A DNA stretch of 64,000 bases from Kingdonia uniflora. Lineage: Eukaryota > Streptophyta > Magnoliopsida > Ranunculales > Circaeasteraceae. Below, piece by piece: positions 45,329-57,599 of the stretch (position 1 is the first letter of the stretch; each line of letters opens with the position of its first letter). Under the pieces are notes generated by a model. It worked only from the letters and a program-made list of their open reading frames with translations, searched no databases and was not told the DNA's origin. The stretch covers positions 1-64,000 of the forward strand of contig JACGCM010000581.1 in assembly GCA_014058105.1 (NCBI GenBank), written 5' to 3'. The position numbers were made by a program, and so were the translations under genes.

Positions 45329-46594
45329 GTGGGAGTATTGTTTCTTACTCTGAGCGGTTCAGATTTGATGTCCTCTGTTTCTGTTACTCAAGATATAGTG
45401 AGTAGTATGGAGCGCCTAGCGGTTAAAAAACCGAGAGGTTCTATATTTGTACCAATCCCTCGTGAAAGTATTATTGCAGAAGAAAACCGATGGCGTTTTG
45501 CTTTGGTTGGTACTATGTCCTTCGAAACTGATATAGGCTTTACTAAGATTGTGTTAGCCCTCAAAAATTTCTGGAACCTGGAATCCTCTACGAATATACA
45601 ATTCTATGAACGAGTAGTCGGGGGTAAAATGTTTTTCCTGATTAAGTTTAAAAATGCTTACGAGTACAACTTTGTGTTACTCAACCAACCATGGAACCCC
45701 TTTGGCCACTCTATCATCCTTCTCCCTTATGTGGCTCGTACGGCGATTGCTCCCCTAGTGTTCAAATTTGTACCGTTCTGGGTAAAATTCAATATCAAAG
45801 ACCCTTTTTTTGGCACACCCAAATTTCTTTTGGCTTTTGGAACTCACTTGGGGCAAGTGATGGCTACGGAACCGAGTCCGGAATTGCGGAAAGTATCTAA
45901 GAAAGGCTATCGGGCGAGGATTCTGATGGACATTTATGGGATGTTCCCTCCGGCAGTTTGGACGGAAATTGAGGGAGGCCAAGTTGTGTTTGAGACCATC
46001 TATGAAGGGGCGGCGGTAAATTTATGTGAGAGGTGCTGCAGAATGGGTCATCAGGTTACGGGATGCACTGCTCTTTTGGAGGATGATTGTACTGGGGTTG
46101 AGGGGAGACTCTCACCTCGGGGGGAGATAGGGGTTGGGGATAGGGCACCGGTACAGGTGCCGGTCCAGACAGTGCCTGTCCAGGCAACTCAAGGTTTTTT
46201 ACCTGGTACTTTTGAGCCGACTCAGGCAGGAGAGAGGGGACATTGTTACGCACCTCCGAGGTATAGTAGACAAGAGAAAGGAAAGGCTATCGTTATTTCA
46301 GAGCATACGGAACAGCAGACCCCTCCTTGGTCTCGGGAAAGGAGAGCGACAGAGAGGTGCCTGGGAGACACGGCTGCCTGGCCTCAGATTCAGACACAGA
46401 GGGAAGATGAGTTTACTAGACTTGAGGAGATCATGAACCCAGTTTTGGGGGGACTTTCGGGGGGACACCTTTTCCACTGGACGGGAGAGGATGAGACGGA
46501 TACCCTTGCAGGGTTGATAGGAGGTCATCACTCTCGTCAGATGTTATTTGAGGAGGATAGACTCATGGTTCAGGTGGCTGGTTTTTCCTCGTAG
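45329..46594 (+). CDS. LINE ORF1 protein (DUF4283 and CCHC zinc knuckle)
   Basis: An open frame of 421 codons encodes the RNA-binding ORF1 protein of a plant L1-type LINE. Residues about 50-190 form the DUF4283 domain (WRFALVGTMSF, FFLIKFKNAYEYNFVLLNQP, PFWVKFNI). This is followed by the short DUF4283-linked segment (KKGYRARILMDIYG, EIEGGQVVFETIYEG) and a zinc knuckle CERCCRMGHQVTGC near residues 233-246. The C-terminal half is Arg/Glu/Gln-rich and disordered-looking. A second ATG at 45368 (MSSVSVTQD) may be the natural start. The frame is intact while ORF2 is broken. The stop at 46592 may be early, since similar Arg/Glu/Gln-rich sequence seems to continue to about 46720. Confidence 0.85.
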   Translation: MGVLFLTLSGSDLMSSVSVTQDIVSSMERLAVKKPRGSIFVPIPRESIIAEENRWRFALVGTMSFETDIGFTKIVLALKNFWNLESSTNIQFYERVVGGKMFFLIKFKNAYEYNFVLLNQPWNPFGHSIILLPYVARTAIAPLVFKFVPFWVKFNIKDPFFGTPKFLLAFGTHLGQVMATEPSPELRKVSKKGYRARILMDIYGMFPPAVWTEIEGGQVVFETIYEGAAVNLCERCCRMGHQVTGCTALLEDDCTGVEGRLSPRGEIGVGDRAPVQVPVQTVPVQATQGFLPGTFEPTQAGERGHCYAPPRYSRQEKGKAIVISEHTEQQTPPWSRERRATERCLGDTAAWPQIQTQREDEFTRLEEIMNPVLGGLSGGHLFHWTGEDETDTLAGLIGGHHSRQMLFEEDRLMVQVAGFSS

Positions 46595-47080
46595 GATAGT
46601 AGGATGCTAGTTGAGACAGAATAGACGTGGCAACATCAGACAGAGGATAGAGATGAGGAGAGGGAGGAGACTGATGTGATAAGGGGAGAAGACAGAGATC
46701 TGTGAGCGAGAGGGATGATCTGATTCATGTACAGAGTGGCAGGGCGCATGAGCTCCAGGTTATTCTGTCTTATCCTCAGACAGGGCGGTTTGACGGTAGT
46801 TCGGGTGGGTTGGTGAGATCATCTTACAGAGGCCTGGGGTCAAAGGGTTCTCGATAGGTGACGGGTTTTTCGGGTAGCAGCCTTCAGACATAGTTGCTGC
46901 GACTATCCTGACCGAGATGACTATACCATTCCGCGCTCCGGAGGCAAGCTCTCGTAGGCCCCTACACCTCCAGGTACATACACCCTTTCCCTTCTCTATC
47001 TTTCATATCCGTCGTACTTATTTCATGCTTGATTAGTCCTTTCGGGTTTGGGTGGTTTCAAGGAGGCCACCCGGGCCATT

Positions 47081-50000
47081 ATGATTATTCTTTCTTGGAA
47101 CTACCGGGGTTTGGGTCGACCGACGGCAGTTCGCCACCTTAGAGAGCTTATTAGGTCTTCTAAGGGGATGTTATTTTTCTTTATGAAACCAAAAGATCCT
47201 CTGCAGAGATGCAGGTTTTAGTACGTACTTTTGACTACCCTCATTGTTTAATTGTTCCGGCCTCGGGCGTCCAGGGACGCTCGGGGGGCACTTGTGTTAT
47301 GTGGAAAGATTGTATTAACATTGAGAATATGTTTAGAAATAAATTTATTATTAATGTACTGGTTACTTCGGAGCCGGCTCATAAGTCGTTGATGATTTCC
47401 TTCTTTTACAGAAGTCCGTACCAACGAGATAAAGTTGAGAGTTGGAAGCTGGTCGAAACTACTGCCCGAGGCTATGATGGACCGTGGCTCATCCTGGGGG
47501 ATTTCAATACAATACTGGACAGATCGGACAAACTGGGAGGAATTTTATTTTGTGCGGCCTCTTGTGCCTTTGCAAAAGAGGTTATTCAAAAGACGGGCCT
47601 TATTGATTTGGGTTTCGCTGGACAACCGTTCACGTGGAATAACAGACGTCGGGGAGGGGATAACATTCAAGAACGACTGGATAGGTGCATGTCCAACGCT
47701 GATTGGATGGTTCTTTTCCTTACAGCAAAGGTATCACATTTACCCGCTTTAGGTTCGGATCATACTCTTCTTTGCCTTGATATTCTACCCCAATTTAAGA
47801 CCTTAGGTAAATGCTTTCATTTCCAGACCATGTGGACTCGGGAACCCCATTTTCCACACCTGATCAAGGAATTGTGGAATTATAATACTTGGGGGTCCCC
47901 AGCCCAACTGGTCAAGGACAAACTTCTAAACACAAAAGTTGGCCTTAGGAACTGGAATAAAAAAGGTTTTGGTCATGTCCTGAATAACATTTTCGCGCTC
48001 AAATCTAAAATTTCCCATCTTCAATTTCTTCCCTTTTCTGAGTTTGTGGCCACCCGTGAGAGAGCCCTTATTGATGAGTTGGAGGAAATCCAAGTGAGGG
48101 AAGAAATGTTTTGGCGACAAAAGTTACGGATTGCGTGGTTAAATGAAGGAGACAGGAATTCTAAATTATTCTATGTGCAAACCCTGGCACGGAGAAAGAA
48201 AAACTCTATTGACTGGATTAAAAACGAATCTGGAACCTGGACCTCGGATCCTATCGAGTTTGGTAACATTTTCCTTCAAGATATGGAGATGAATTTCCAA
48301 ACATCGAACCCGAGGGGATTCCAGCGTTCCTCTAGAGATTTAAACCGTGCGTTATGGAAGAGGATAATTTCCTCCTCACCCGGGAGGTGACCAACGAGGA
48401 GATTAAAGAGGCTCTTGACAGTATCAACTCCCTTAAGGCTCCGGGTCCAGATGGCTTTCCTACGTTATTTTTTCAACAATCTTGGGAAACTGTAGGACCA
48501 GATAGTTACCAATTTCTTTTCCTCCGGTTTCATGCCCAAGTTTTTCAATGCTAGCCATGTGGTGATGATCCCTAAAAATAATGCAAAAGCGCATCCTAGG
48601 GACTTCAGGCCGATTAGCCTTTGTAATGTGACGTACAAGATCATATCCAAAATCATCTCTACTCGCTTAAAACTTCTCCTGGATAAGATTATATCTCCAT
48701 TCCAAGGGGATTTTGTGCGAGGGAGACAGATTTCGGATAACGTCTTGGTGGCCCATGAGCTTATCCATACGATGAAGAGGAAACAAGGTCGCTCCGGACT
48801 AATGGGGATGAAATTGGACATGTCAAAAGCCTATGACCGGATCGAGTGGAATACGTTAATCCAGACATTGAAGGCCCTGGGTTTTAGTACTCAATGGTGC
48901 CATTGAATTGAACAGTGTATCTCAACGGTGAAATACTCGGTCCTGATTAATGGGTCGGCACAGGGTTTTCTCACCCCTACCCGGGGCCTCAGGCAGGGTA
49001 ACCCACTATCCCCTTTCCTCTTTATCATTCTCATGGAGGGTCTGTCATGGGCCCTTGGTGTTAAAGAAGTGACCGGAAAGATTCATGGTGTGAGAGCGTC
49101 ACGCTAGGCTCCCCCAGTTTCTCACTTGCTTTTCGCGGACGACTACCTCATTTTTTGTCGTGCAGATTTGAATGAAGCCAATGAAGTAAAAGAGACCCTT
49201 GAACATTTCTGCACGGCTATAGGGCAACAACTTAACCTTGGGAAATCTAGAGTTTTCTTTAGTAAGAACTTGCCTACCCGTTTTGGCCGGATGATCGCTC
49301 GGATTCTTAAAATCAAGATTATACCCCCAGACGAACGTTATCTTGGTACAAATCTTTTCTTTGGTCGCTCTAGGACGCATACTTTCAATCACATTATTGA
49401 ACGTATCTCGAGTCGTCTCCAGACGTGGAAAGGGAAACTTTTGTCACAGGCCGGTCGAACTGTTCTTATCAAATCAGTGACCTCGGCTATTCCAACCTAT
49501 CAGATGTCGTGCTTCGCCTTTCCCAAAATGACCTGTAAAAAAATTAATGGACTGCAGCGTGATTTTGGTAGGGGAAACGGGAAGAGGCGCACCGTCCCTT
49601 GTATCTTAAGAAATGGAAAGAGATTTGTCGGCCGAAGAAAGAAGGGGAACTGAGTATCCGTGAGGCAGAGACCACAAATAAGGTACACCTGTCTAAATTG
49701 GTCTGGTGTCTCTACCAAAAACTTGATGACCTTTGGGGATAGATTCTGAAAGCTAAATACTTTCCGAAATGCAATGTCCTACAGGCGACCCCAAAAAACG
49801 GATATGTCCTGGACCTGGAGGAGTATTCATTCGGCGATTAATTCTATTATTGTGCACTCATGCTGGCAAATCCTCACGGGCACTAAGGTCCGCTTTTGGA
49901 CAGATGTCTGGATTCCTACACTCTACAACTGGAGACCTACACCTAGAGGTAATAGTAGCCTGGTGGATCGTCCTTTGCGGGTTAGCCACTTCATTGACCC

Positions 50001-51140
50001 CAGTAGGCGGGCATGGCGTAGGGAAGAGCTTGAGAAGTGGTACGATGAGGAGTCAGTAAATGTGATTTCTCAGGTGTTTATTCCCCAAGAAGGTGATTCG
50101 GATGATCTTAAATGGCGACTGTCAAAAGATGGGAAGTTTTCTATCAAATCAGCCTACCGTGCAATTTTTGTTGGCTATGAGCTCGAACCCGTTATTGGTC
50201 CCCCATCCCTGGTATTAAAGATCTGGCATAATAAGGCGACACCCCGGGCCTAACTTTTTGCATGGAAGTGTCTTAGGGACCTTGTGCCGGTTAGGGTGAA
50301 AATTGGTCAACGTTTAGGGTTAACTGACATGTCCTGCCCTATGTGCTTGGCTACGGAGGAGACACTTCACCATTTCCTCCTGGGCTGCCTTTTTACGAGG
50401 GCAGTTTGTTTTGGCCTGTCTATGGGGGGACTGATCCACAACTTTGAACATCTATCGGCCCTGGATTGGATTACTTTATGGCTCGAACCCCCTCTGATAT
50501 GGCCCCTGCAGAAGGAAGTTTGGTCTAGGGAGGTTTGCTCGCTTTATTGGTTAACTTGGAAAGCTAGATGTGCTTGGATTTTCCAAGCGACGAGATTAGA
50601 TCCGGCTCGACTCTCTGACACTTTAAATAAAATGATTTTTGATGAACTGATCTCTTGTTTTAATCGGCTGAATGTCAAGGCTAATTGGGTTCCTCTGAAC
50701 TTAGGATGGGCCAAAATTAATGTGGGTTCTTCTTCTGTAAAGATAGACCTTTCAATCATTTAGGCTTTGTATTCCGTGATGACCAAATTTTTTTTTGCAG
50801 CCAGAGTTTCCTCATGTAGATTCACAAGCAGCGAAGAGGGGGAGGCATTAGCAGTCTGGGATGGCATTTTTTGGGCACGGGTGTGCGTGAAAACGGATGC
50901 TGAAGCAATTGCCTCTTTCTGCCAGACGGGTGCTGCTTCCATTTCTTGGACCTCTAAAGCAGTTTTGCAAGATGCTTTAGCTCTTTTTAAATATTTTGAT
51001 GACGTTTGTATTTTATTTACGCCGCGTAGCGCCAATCATGTAGCACATTATATTGCGGGTAGACCTACGGGCGATAATGTGTGTTTTTCTTGGACAGGTC
51101 CCCTCCTGAATGGCTGGAGCCTCTCAACAGTGATGGGACA
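47081..51140 (+). pseudogene. LINE ORF2 (endonuclease, reverse transcriptase, RNase H-like), broken
   Basis: ATG 47081 begins MIILSWNYRGLGRPTAVRHL, the opening of the apurinic-type endonuclease. A frameshift before 47209 leads to a 393-codon stretch holding the rest of the endonuclease (LILGDFNTILD, FTWNNRR, SDHTLL). RT pieces follow in other frames: LKAPGPDGFP (about 48440), DFRPISLCNVTYKIISKI, MKLDMSKAYDRIEW, TRGLRQGNPLSPFLFI and the catalytic-site motif LLFADDYLIF (about 49130; FADD). A zf-RVT domain (49774-50763, with CPMCLATEETLHHFLLGC) and an RNase H-like domain (50767-51100, with VKTDAEAIA) end it. At least six stops or shifts occur. Confidence 0.9.
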
Positions 51141-51214
51141 AAATTTTGTAATGCCTCTATTTATTAATATATGGTTTAACAATAATAATAATAATAAAAG
51201 AGTTTTTTTTTTAT

Positions 51215-52560
51215 GTGGTTTGGCCCTTGCGATTGTCATTGATGGTCCATTGGGCTAATTGTAATTATATTGTTGAATGTTGTGAATACGTTGACGCGCC
51301 TTTGGCGCTAAAAAGGCGCTAAAAATTTGTTCAGTAACGCGCCTTCGACATTAAAACTAATAAGTAGTTCACATAATCCATATTCACGACGACACGCCTC
51401 ATCTCTATAAAGCCATGTTGTAAAGTGGAGTGTAGTAAAAATTTGATCATTTCTATCTATGTTGATGATATTCTCTAGGGCGTACGGTAATAAAGTCATG
51501 GCCATGGCTGCTGAAATAACCAAACTCGAGCTAAATCTTTTTGAGATTTATTCACTATAAAAGTTACATACAACATAAGAATTCTTTGTTGAAAAAAAAA
51601 ATTATTAAAGCAGAAAAATGTACAAAAAAAGATTTTAAGCTTCTGTCATACTTATACATATATCAAAATATTAAGTTGCTATGCCAAAGAAGAAAAGAAA
51701 GTAGCATCAAAGTAATCGAAATACCAAAAGGTGATTAGATGGAGATCAATGAATACTTGGAATTAAAAAAACATGACATGGAGCATCCTTTGAAACCCCA
51801 TGGAACTTTGCTTTAGTCATACTTATAATCAACAATTAACAGAAGTTGAAGGGGACAATACACTAATTTATGTGATTTGCCAGTCTTTATAAGTGGTAAA
51901 TAGAGAATTGCCACATACTTTATCTGTAGTCGAGGTCTGTAGAAAAAGGTGCGTGACAATTTTTTTACCACAGAGTACGTCTGTGATTTTCTCTCATGTG
52001 CTACTACGGCGAGAATCCGTGGTAATTATTTTTGTGCCACAGATTAATATTGTGATATATTTGATAAAATAACACACTTTAAATACAATTTACCAAGGAC
52101 ATAGTCCGTGGTATTATTTATTTATTTTTTCAAAAAATAAATACTAGCAAAACTACACCCAGAAAACCTATAAATATAAAGTATTTCCCACTCTTACAGT
52201 AATGCACATCATAAGATCATATAAACACAAAAAAATGCTTTCGTTTAATAAAAGTAAAGTATCTGATTACAACTGTGCTCTTTGACATACAAAAAAACTA
52301 AAAAACATATCAAAAATAATTGAAAGGAAAACAATAATAATAAAATTATTATTTTTACATAGAGTTACAAGTCCAGCATCCTAAATCACCTTGAGAATAT
52401 AAATGAAATCCCAAATCCGAAGCATGCCATATCTCCTATATGAATAAAGACAAATATAAAGTCCATAAGTTTTGCGTTGCACCTTATTAATGTAAAAGAA
52501 GAACAATTCAAAAAACCTATAAATTTTTTGTAAACTTTACTATCTAAGCAGATTAAATAG
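51215..52560. other. Spacer, possible left CACTA subterminal region
   Basis: AT-rich DNA. Around 51950-52110, motifs such as TACCACAGA, ATCCGTGGTAATTATTT and GACATAGTCCGTGGTATT recur in both orientations. They resemble CACTA subterminal repeats and the CCACGGAC motifs next to the CACTA terminus at 60391. No convincing CACTACA start was found here. Near 51290-51350 GGCGC-rich repeats (GACGCGCCTTTGGCGC, ACGCGCCTTCGAC) occur. Confidence 0.4.
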
Positions 52561-54089
52561 TAAGACCAAGGGTGCCCCTAAAAGCTAGCTTGGATAGTTT
52601 TTCAGATCCAGAGGAGGTGCATTATTTCTACCTTTGGTCCTTGGATGCCAAGACAACAGCAATCAAAATGGCTGGTTTGACTTCCTTCCCAGATTATTTG
52701 GTATTGCATATGCGGAAGTTAGTAATGGAGGAAGGCAGGGTGCCTAAAAAGCTTGATGCGTATATAGATGTACCAGATATTATAGATATCAATCACATAA
52801 GAAGCAGAAGCGTTCAACAACCTGGGGAGGAACTACTACCTGATGCTGTAGAGAGAAGTAAGAAAGTAGAATCAACAATGCCATCTGCTAATAATAATAT
52901 TGTTTCTGAATTGGTGGCAATGTGTTTTAACTATCTCCATTGTCAGAAGGCTACTATTAACACCTCCAAGGCCGGGTTAATGGAAGCTACAAATTGGCTA
53001 CTCCTTCATGCGAAAGATTTAGATATAAATGATCCTATTTCCCAAACAGACCATCAAACTGCTAATTATCATTTGTTGACCAATCCAATATTGATACTCT
53101 TATTTCCTTCGGATTTTCAGAAGAGATTTCTAAAGAAGCATTGAGAGCATTTGGTGGTGATATTGAGAAAGCAACAAATTGGATATTTAACCAGCCGAAT
53201 GCTTCTGGTCCAACGGATATGGATGCCAGCACATTAAGCGGTGCAAATGGTTCTGTCGATGCAGTTTTACCTGACGGAGAAGGAAGTTACGTGCTTATAG
53301 AACTGGTCAGCCACATTGGTACCTCTATCCACTGTGGACACTATGTAGCTCATATATATAAAGATGGACGATGGGCGATCTAGCGAAGCTCGGATGTGGA
53401 TGTGGCAACCATCAGGCACTCTACTGCTGCGACACGAGGCACCCACGCCCCCCACTTGGTTTGCCCACTCCCATATCATAATCTGTGTCCCTTTTGGCAG
53501 CCGACAACGTGAGGGCCCAAGCACACTTTTCAGGAAAAGCCGACCCAACTCCCTATCATTTTGTTCCAAGCACACACTCGGCTAGGGTTTCTGTGTTTCG
53601 CTTCGAGAATCCTTGCGCTTCTTGCTGATTCGTAAACTAGAGTCATCACTATCTATAGTATTTTGTCTTGTCGATTTCGAGTTAACCAACAGCAGAATAA
53701 TGAAAAGAAAATGAAATGAAAAGATTGACCAACGCTCATTTTCAGCTCATTTTTGCTCCTTAAAAACACTGACCAACACTCTTTTTCGATCAAAAACTAA
53801 AACAAAAACTCGAACTCAAACTCGAACTCATGTGGATAGCGATCTATTGGGATCGCGAACTCGATTAAGGGAGGCACCATTGGGATTTGAACTAATCAGT
53901 TCTGCTTTTTTGGTTACAGAAATCGACAAGACAAAATGTTGAATATAGTACTGACCATTAGCTCATATGGATAGCGATCTATTGGGATCGCAAACTCGAA
54001 AAGACTGACCACTCATGCAACTTGAACTCATTGCGTTAGGGTTTGCTAGCTAACAACTAAGTAGCGAAATAACTAGGCTCTTTTTTTTG

Positions 54090-54720
54090 CTTTAGGTCAA
54101 CCAAAGTATATAAGTCCCGAATTAGCGTAGCGCTAGCTAACAACTAAGTAGTAAGTAGCTAACTCCTCGCTAAAGTGAGTATAGCTTAGCTCCTTTTTTT
54201 CACCTTAGCTCAACCAAAGTATACAAGTCCTGAGTATTAAATTATGATCCTAGCAAACCTAAGGTTAGGATCCTAGCTCAAAGGCTTTCAGTCAGTAGCT
54301 AAATCCTAACCTTAGGTTTGCTAGGATCCTACTTTAGCGAAATAGCTTAGCTCTTTTTTTTTTACCTTAGCTCAACGAAAGTATACAAGTTCCGTTTTAG
54401 CTAGTCATGTGTCATCTTAAGGGTGTAGCTAACTCCTCGCTAAAGTCGGTAGCTAACAAGTAGCGAATTAGGGGAGGCACCGTAGGCGTTAGCTAACATC
54501 TCTTAGCTCAAAGGCTCGCTCTGAGGATCTTAACCTTTTGACCTTAGCTCAACCAAAGTATACAAGTCCCGAGTATTAGAGTGAGAGGCTTAGCTCTTTT
54601 TTTTTACCTTAGTTCAACCAAAGTATACAAGTCCCAAGTATTAGAGTGAGAGGCTTAGCTCTTTTTCCCTTAAGAACCAAAGTATACAAGTCCCGAGTAT
54701 TAGAGTGAGAGGCTTAGACT
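54090..54720. repeat. Dispersed direct repeats with core CAAAGTATACAAGTCC
   Basis: The core, or a near variant, occurs about six times (near 54103, 54214, 54377, 54555, 54618 and 54671). It is usually preceded by TTTTTTTACCTTAGCTCAAC and often followed by CGAGTATTAGAGTGAGAGGCTTAG. Spacing is irregular at first and becomes about 60 bp for the last three copies. Confidence 0.85.
54246..54328. repeat. Perfect 26-bp inverted repeat (hairpin)
   Basis: 54246-54271 and 54303-54328 are exact reverse complements, separated by 31 bases. The arm centre is GCAAACCTAAGGTTAGGA. A strong stem-loop is possible in DNA or RNA. Confidence 0.95.
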
Positions 54721-55496
54721 AGATACAGGATTCGGAGAGCTTAAATTAGAGCTATAAAATCTACGACTATACACCCCAATAAAGGCTCCGACTAGGCATA
54801 AAAACAAGCTGAAAACAAGCTGAAAAAGGCTCCAAATCAATAAACTATACAGCTACACTTAGGCCGACCCAAGGCTTGAGCAACCTCCCTAATCATTCAC
54901 ATGACCTTTAAATGGAGGGGACTCAAGCACGACCGGCCCAAAGGTAGTCATTACGTGCTACTAACTGCACACCTAGATGTGGCTGTGGTGATAAACTCTA
55001 GAAGAAAAAGGAATCTCCTCCTACGAAAACAAGTGACAAATCAGGCACTGTCGAATTTGGTTAAGACGCATGACAAGTGATCTGGAGCAATTCTCGTCCT
55101 GGGCTAAAAGGATAGTGATCTATTGAGATGGCTAAATGGATAGCGATCCCAATAGATCGCTAAATGCCAACTCGAAAAGAAAGTAGCGTCCCAGAGTTTC
55201 GAGTGAGACCAGACCCTTTATCCGGTATCATATATCTTGTGCAATATGGAGGCCACCCCTCACAGTTTACAGCTAACCACTTACCAGTACGCCATGTACT
55301 GATTATGGCTCTAGATGCCTTATACGAACAACAAGAAGGAAGAATTGGATATCACATTATTCTTTTTTCTTGCTCTGTTTTAGAAGTATCGAGAATCATG
55401 AGTGGTTTTTTTTCAATGATGACAAGGTCGGGGGCTCTCATGCAGTCCCCAAAGGACATGGGATACTTATACTTCTTCAAGAGAATGGGCAGTTGA

Positions 55497-56915
55497 ATAC
55501 AAAAATGAATGTGATTATGACTAAAGTGCGTTATAAGAGGGGCTCTATCCCCTTTCTCTTGTTGGTGCGGAGTCTCTAAATGCAACAATTGAAATAAGAT
55601 GGAATCCCACATTCCTTTTCTTATCTATAAATTTTAGAGATCTGTTGATCAATTGTCTTTTGGAAATTTCAACAGTATTTTAGCTGCATTTCGTTTCATT
55701 AAAAAAAGCGGATTAGCTGCAACAAAATGGGTTCAGATTGTTAATAATAAAGATGGTTATGGGAAAAGTGACTCACCAAAGAAGATCCCATGTTTGTTTG
55801 TTGAAGAATCGTGATTCGCTCATGGTGAAAACTGCAACAAGCTATTTCATGTTTGCGCTCCATTAAAAACTTGTTTGAAATAAATACAGCAACTATAATT
55901 TTATAGAGGCAAATTAAAACCAAATTCAAAATTATGCAATAGTTGAAAAAAGAAGCATGGAGGGTGTAAAACAAACCTGATAAACTATATGTCACAAGAT
56001 GATACTTTAGCTCATGCAATGACATTATGCTCATTATGACTGATCCAATGATGGATACTGTAAAGAAAAGTTACGAGAAAAAGTGATTAGCAGGGAATAA
56101 GCTCAAGCTAATCCTATTCAGTACATGGATATGTTTAGGAAATAAAACTACTAAGAATCCCTGGAGAGGTTTATATTAAAGAAATTGGAGAATATTCTTT
56201 AGATTATTTATAACTAAAAGAAGGTTAACAAAGATAGAACCTAGTCATATGAGTGACTACAATTTTTAGTAACTTTAGCTTCTATTGGCTATTTATTTCC
56301 TCTTATACAATAGTCTTATATTTTAAGTTTTCCCCTCACAAGCCATTTCCCATAGTCCAACTATCAGAGCTTCCAAAAGAGTGCTTATTAGAAAAGCGAA
56401 TTTACAACCACAATATTTCTAACTATGATATTTCAGTAGATTGGTTATGATATTTTTGGCCCTCATAATGAAACTAGAACTTAAGAAACAACCTTAGTAC
56501 ATCTAATCCGTTTTCCTTACACTAAAGCATGGACTTCATTGACCACAGAAGAAAAAGAAAACATAATGAAATGACAAACTTCTGTTATGTACAGTCACCT
56601 GCAGCCCATAGATAAAGTCTAAACATTGCTAAGACTTACATAGCTTTTTTATGTCCTCCATTACGCCATTGCTAGGAAAATTCTAGAATCCATTGCATAA
56701 ATAAGTCATGACATTAAAGCTTAGATGTTTGTCATTTCATTACTCGGAGTTGTGGCATGACTTTTGGGGGTTCGTCTCATAAATGTTAGCCGCAACCCCC
56801 TGCAGTAACTTGTAACACCAACAATTTGATCCTACGTACACAAAATATCTATAAACAAACTGCTGGCAAAATTAAAATTCATTTACGTGTTTTTAAATAA
56901 CATAATCACAAATAC
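55497..56915. other. AT-rich spacer between UBP14 and CYCD1 fragments
   Basis: No recognisable gene or element end. The short ORFs have no domain. Confidence 0.35.
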
Positions 56916-56922
56916 CCTTACT

Positions 56923-57563
56923 TGGTTCAGTCCATCACACCACGATACCACATTTCCAAAGTTAATGTAAGATAGACTAGGGATCTCCTTGGCTCCATAA
57001 TATATGACTGCAGCAGCAACATATGAAGGCCGATACTCTAAGAACTTGGTCTCTGCAAGTTATGTTTCAGGTGGATGTAAGAAAACACTTTCTGATTAAC
57101 GACTGACATTTATAAGGCGTGTTTACAATTTGTATCACCTCTTACTAAAACAAGCATAATTTGGGTTGCTCTTGCGACAAGATATCCTACAAATCCCCCT
57201 GTTGAATTGGCTTTGCTTGCGAAGAAGTCAATGAAGTGAAAAGGGGTTATGGATCTTAGTTTCCAGTCCAAAGTAGTTAAAACGAGAATCTCCATTCGGC
57301 AAACTGTCCTTGGTTGGAAAATGAACTTCACACTTTCGGCCTGGAAAGTATTGTTTAAGGTATAATTAATTACTATCGAGGAATCCTAGTCTATAAATTC
57401 TTGTATTAATCAAGTATATTAAGTTCTTAATGAGTAATAAGTACACGAAGTGAGACAAAACTACCTGTATATCCAAAAGAGATGGAACAAGGAGTTCCTC
57501 CATCTTTGCAGCCAATGACAAACAAGCAACAGATAGGAGTTGTAATGGCCACCCATTGGTTTC
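56923..57563 (-). pseudogene. CYCD1: Cyclin D1-like gene fragment (three exons)
   Basis: D-type cyclins activate CDKA to drive G1/S entry. On the minus strand, exon 57563-57465 encodes ETNGWPLQLLSVACLSLAAK and then MEELLVPSLLDIQ, part of the cyclin box. Exon 57339 to about 57120 encodes KFIFQPRTVCRMEILVLTTL, DWKLRSITPFHFIDFFASK and FVGYLVARATQIML, spanning the end of the N-terminal cyclin fold and the start of the C-terminal fold. Exon about 57054-56923 encodes KFLEYRPSYVAAAVIYYGAK, then EIPSLSYINF and WCDGLNQ. AG acceptors and GT donors are present, and the frames are open. The start, the LxCxE retinoblastoma-binding motif and the tail are absent. GWPLQLL and VPSLLD favour the CYCD1 group. 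It is probably a captured genomic fragment. Confidence 0.85.
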
Positions 57564-57599
57564 CTGATCAGTGATCACATGTTAAATTTTGTATCACAA

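Larger units (their letters stand above)
43873..51214 (+). mobile_element. Full-length-structure LINE (L1-type) with 13-bp target duplication
   Basis: GTTTTTTTTTTAT occurs at 43873-43885 and again at 51202-51214, immediately after a 3' tail of AAT repeats ending in AAAAGA. The element spans 43886-51201 (7.3 kb): a GA-rich start, a 5' leader of about 1.4 kb, ORF1 (45329-46594), ORF2 (from 47081) with endonuclease, RT, zf-RVT and RNase H-like domains, and the (AAT)n tail. Target duplications and a T-rich insertion site fit target-primed reverse transcription. The T-run makes part of the duplication low in complexity. ORF2 is broken, so it cannot move on its own. Confidence 0.85.
53384..55390. 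other. Repeat-rich insert within the UBP14 fragment
   Basis: These 2 kb separate two adjacent coding blocks of UBP14. They contain the CAAAGTATACAAGTCC repeat cluster (54090-54720), a perfect 26-bp inverted repeat (54246-54328) and several copies of GGATAGCGATCTATTGGGAT (near 53835, 53968 and, inverted or partial, 55100-55165). The clustered direct and inverted repeats suggest a non-coding transposon or CACTA-type subterminal DNA. Its ends were not defined. Confidence 0.5.
52565..55496 (+). pseudogene. UBP14: UBP14-like ubiquitin-specific protease fragment
   Basis: UBP14 (the plant USP5/isopeptidase T) disassembles free polyubiquitin chains. The fragment begins near 52570 with VPLKASLDSFSDPEEVH, then AIKMAGLTSFPDYLVLHMRK and KKLDAYIDVPDIIDINHIRS. 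A first UBA domain follows (IVSELVAMCFNYLHCQKA, EATNWLLLHA). A frameshift near 53080-53140 leads to the second UBA (LISFGFSEEISKEALRAFGG, IEKATNWIF), and then the catalytic His box SIHCGHYVAHIYKDGRWAI ending near 53383. The next exon, with FFNDDKVGG and, after another shift, PKDMGYLYFFKRMGS plus stop, lies at about 55394-55496 after a 2-kb gap. The N-terminal ZnF-UBP and Cys-box half is absent. Truncation and two frameshifts make it a pseudogene. It is probably captured DNA inside a CACTA element. Confidence 0.85.

Noticed and set aside
51856..51860. CACTA left end at AATACACTAATTT
   Set aside because: Bases after CACTA do not match the right terminus (CACTACACCAAAA), and no matching 3-bp duplication is present.
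52565..53383. Functional deubiquitinase gene
   Set aside because: It lacks the catalytic Cys half and has two frameshifts.
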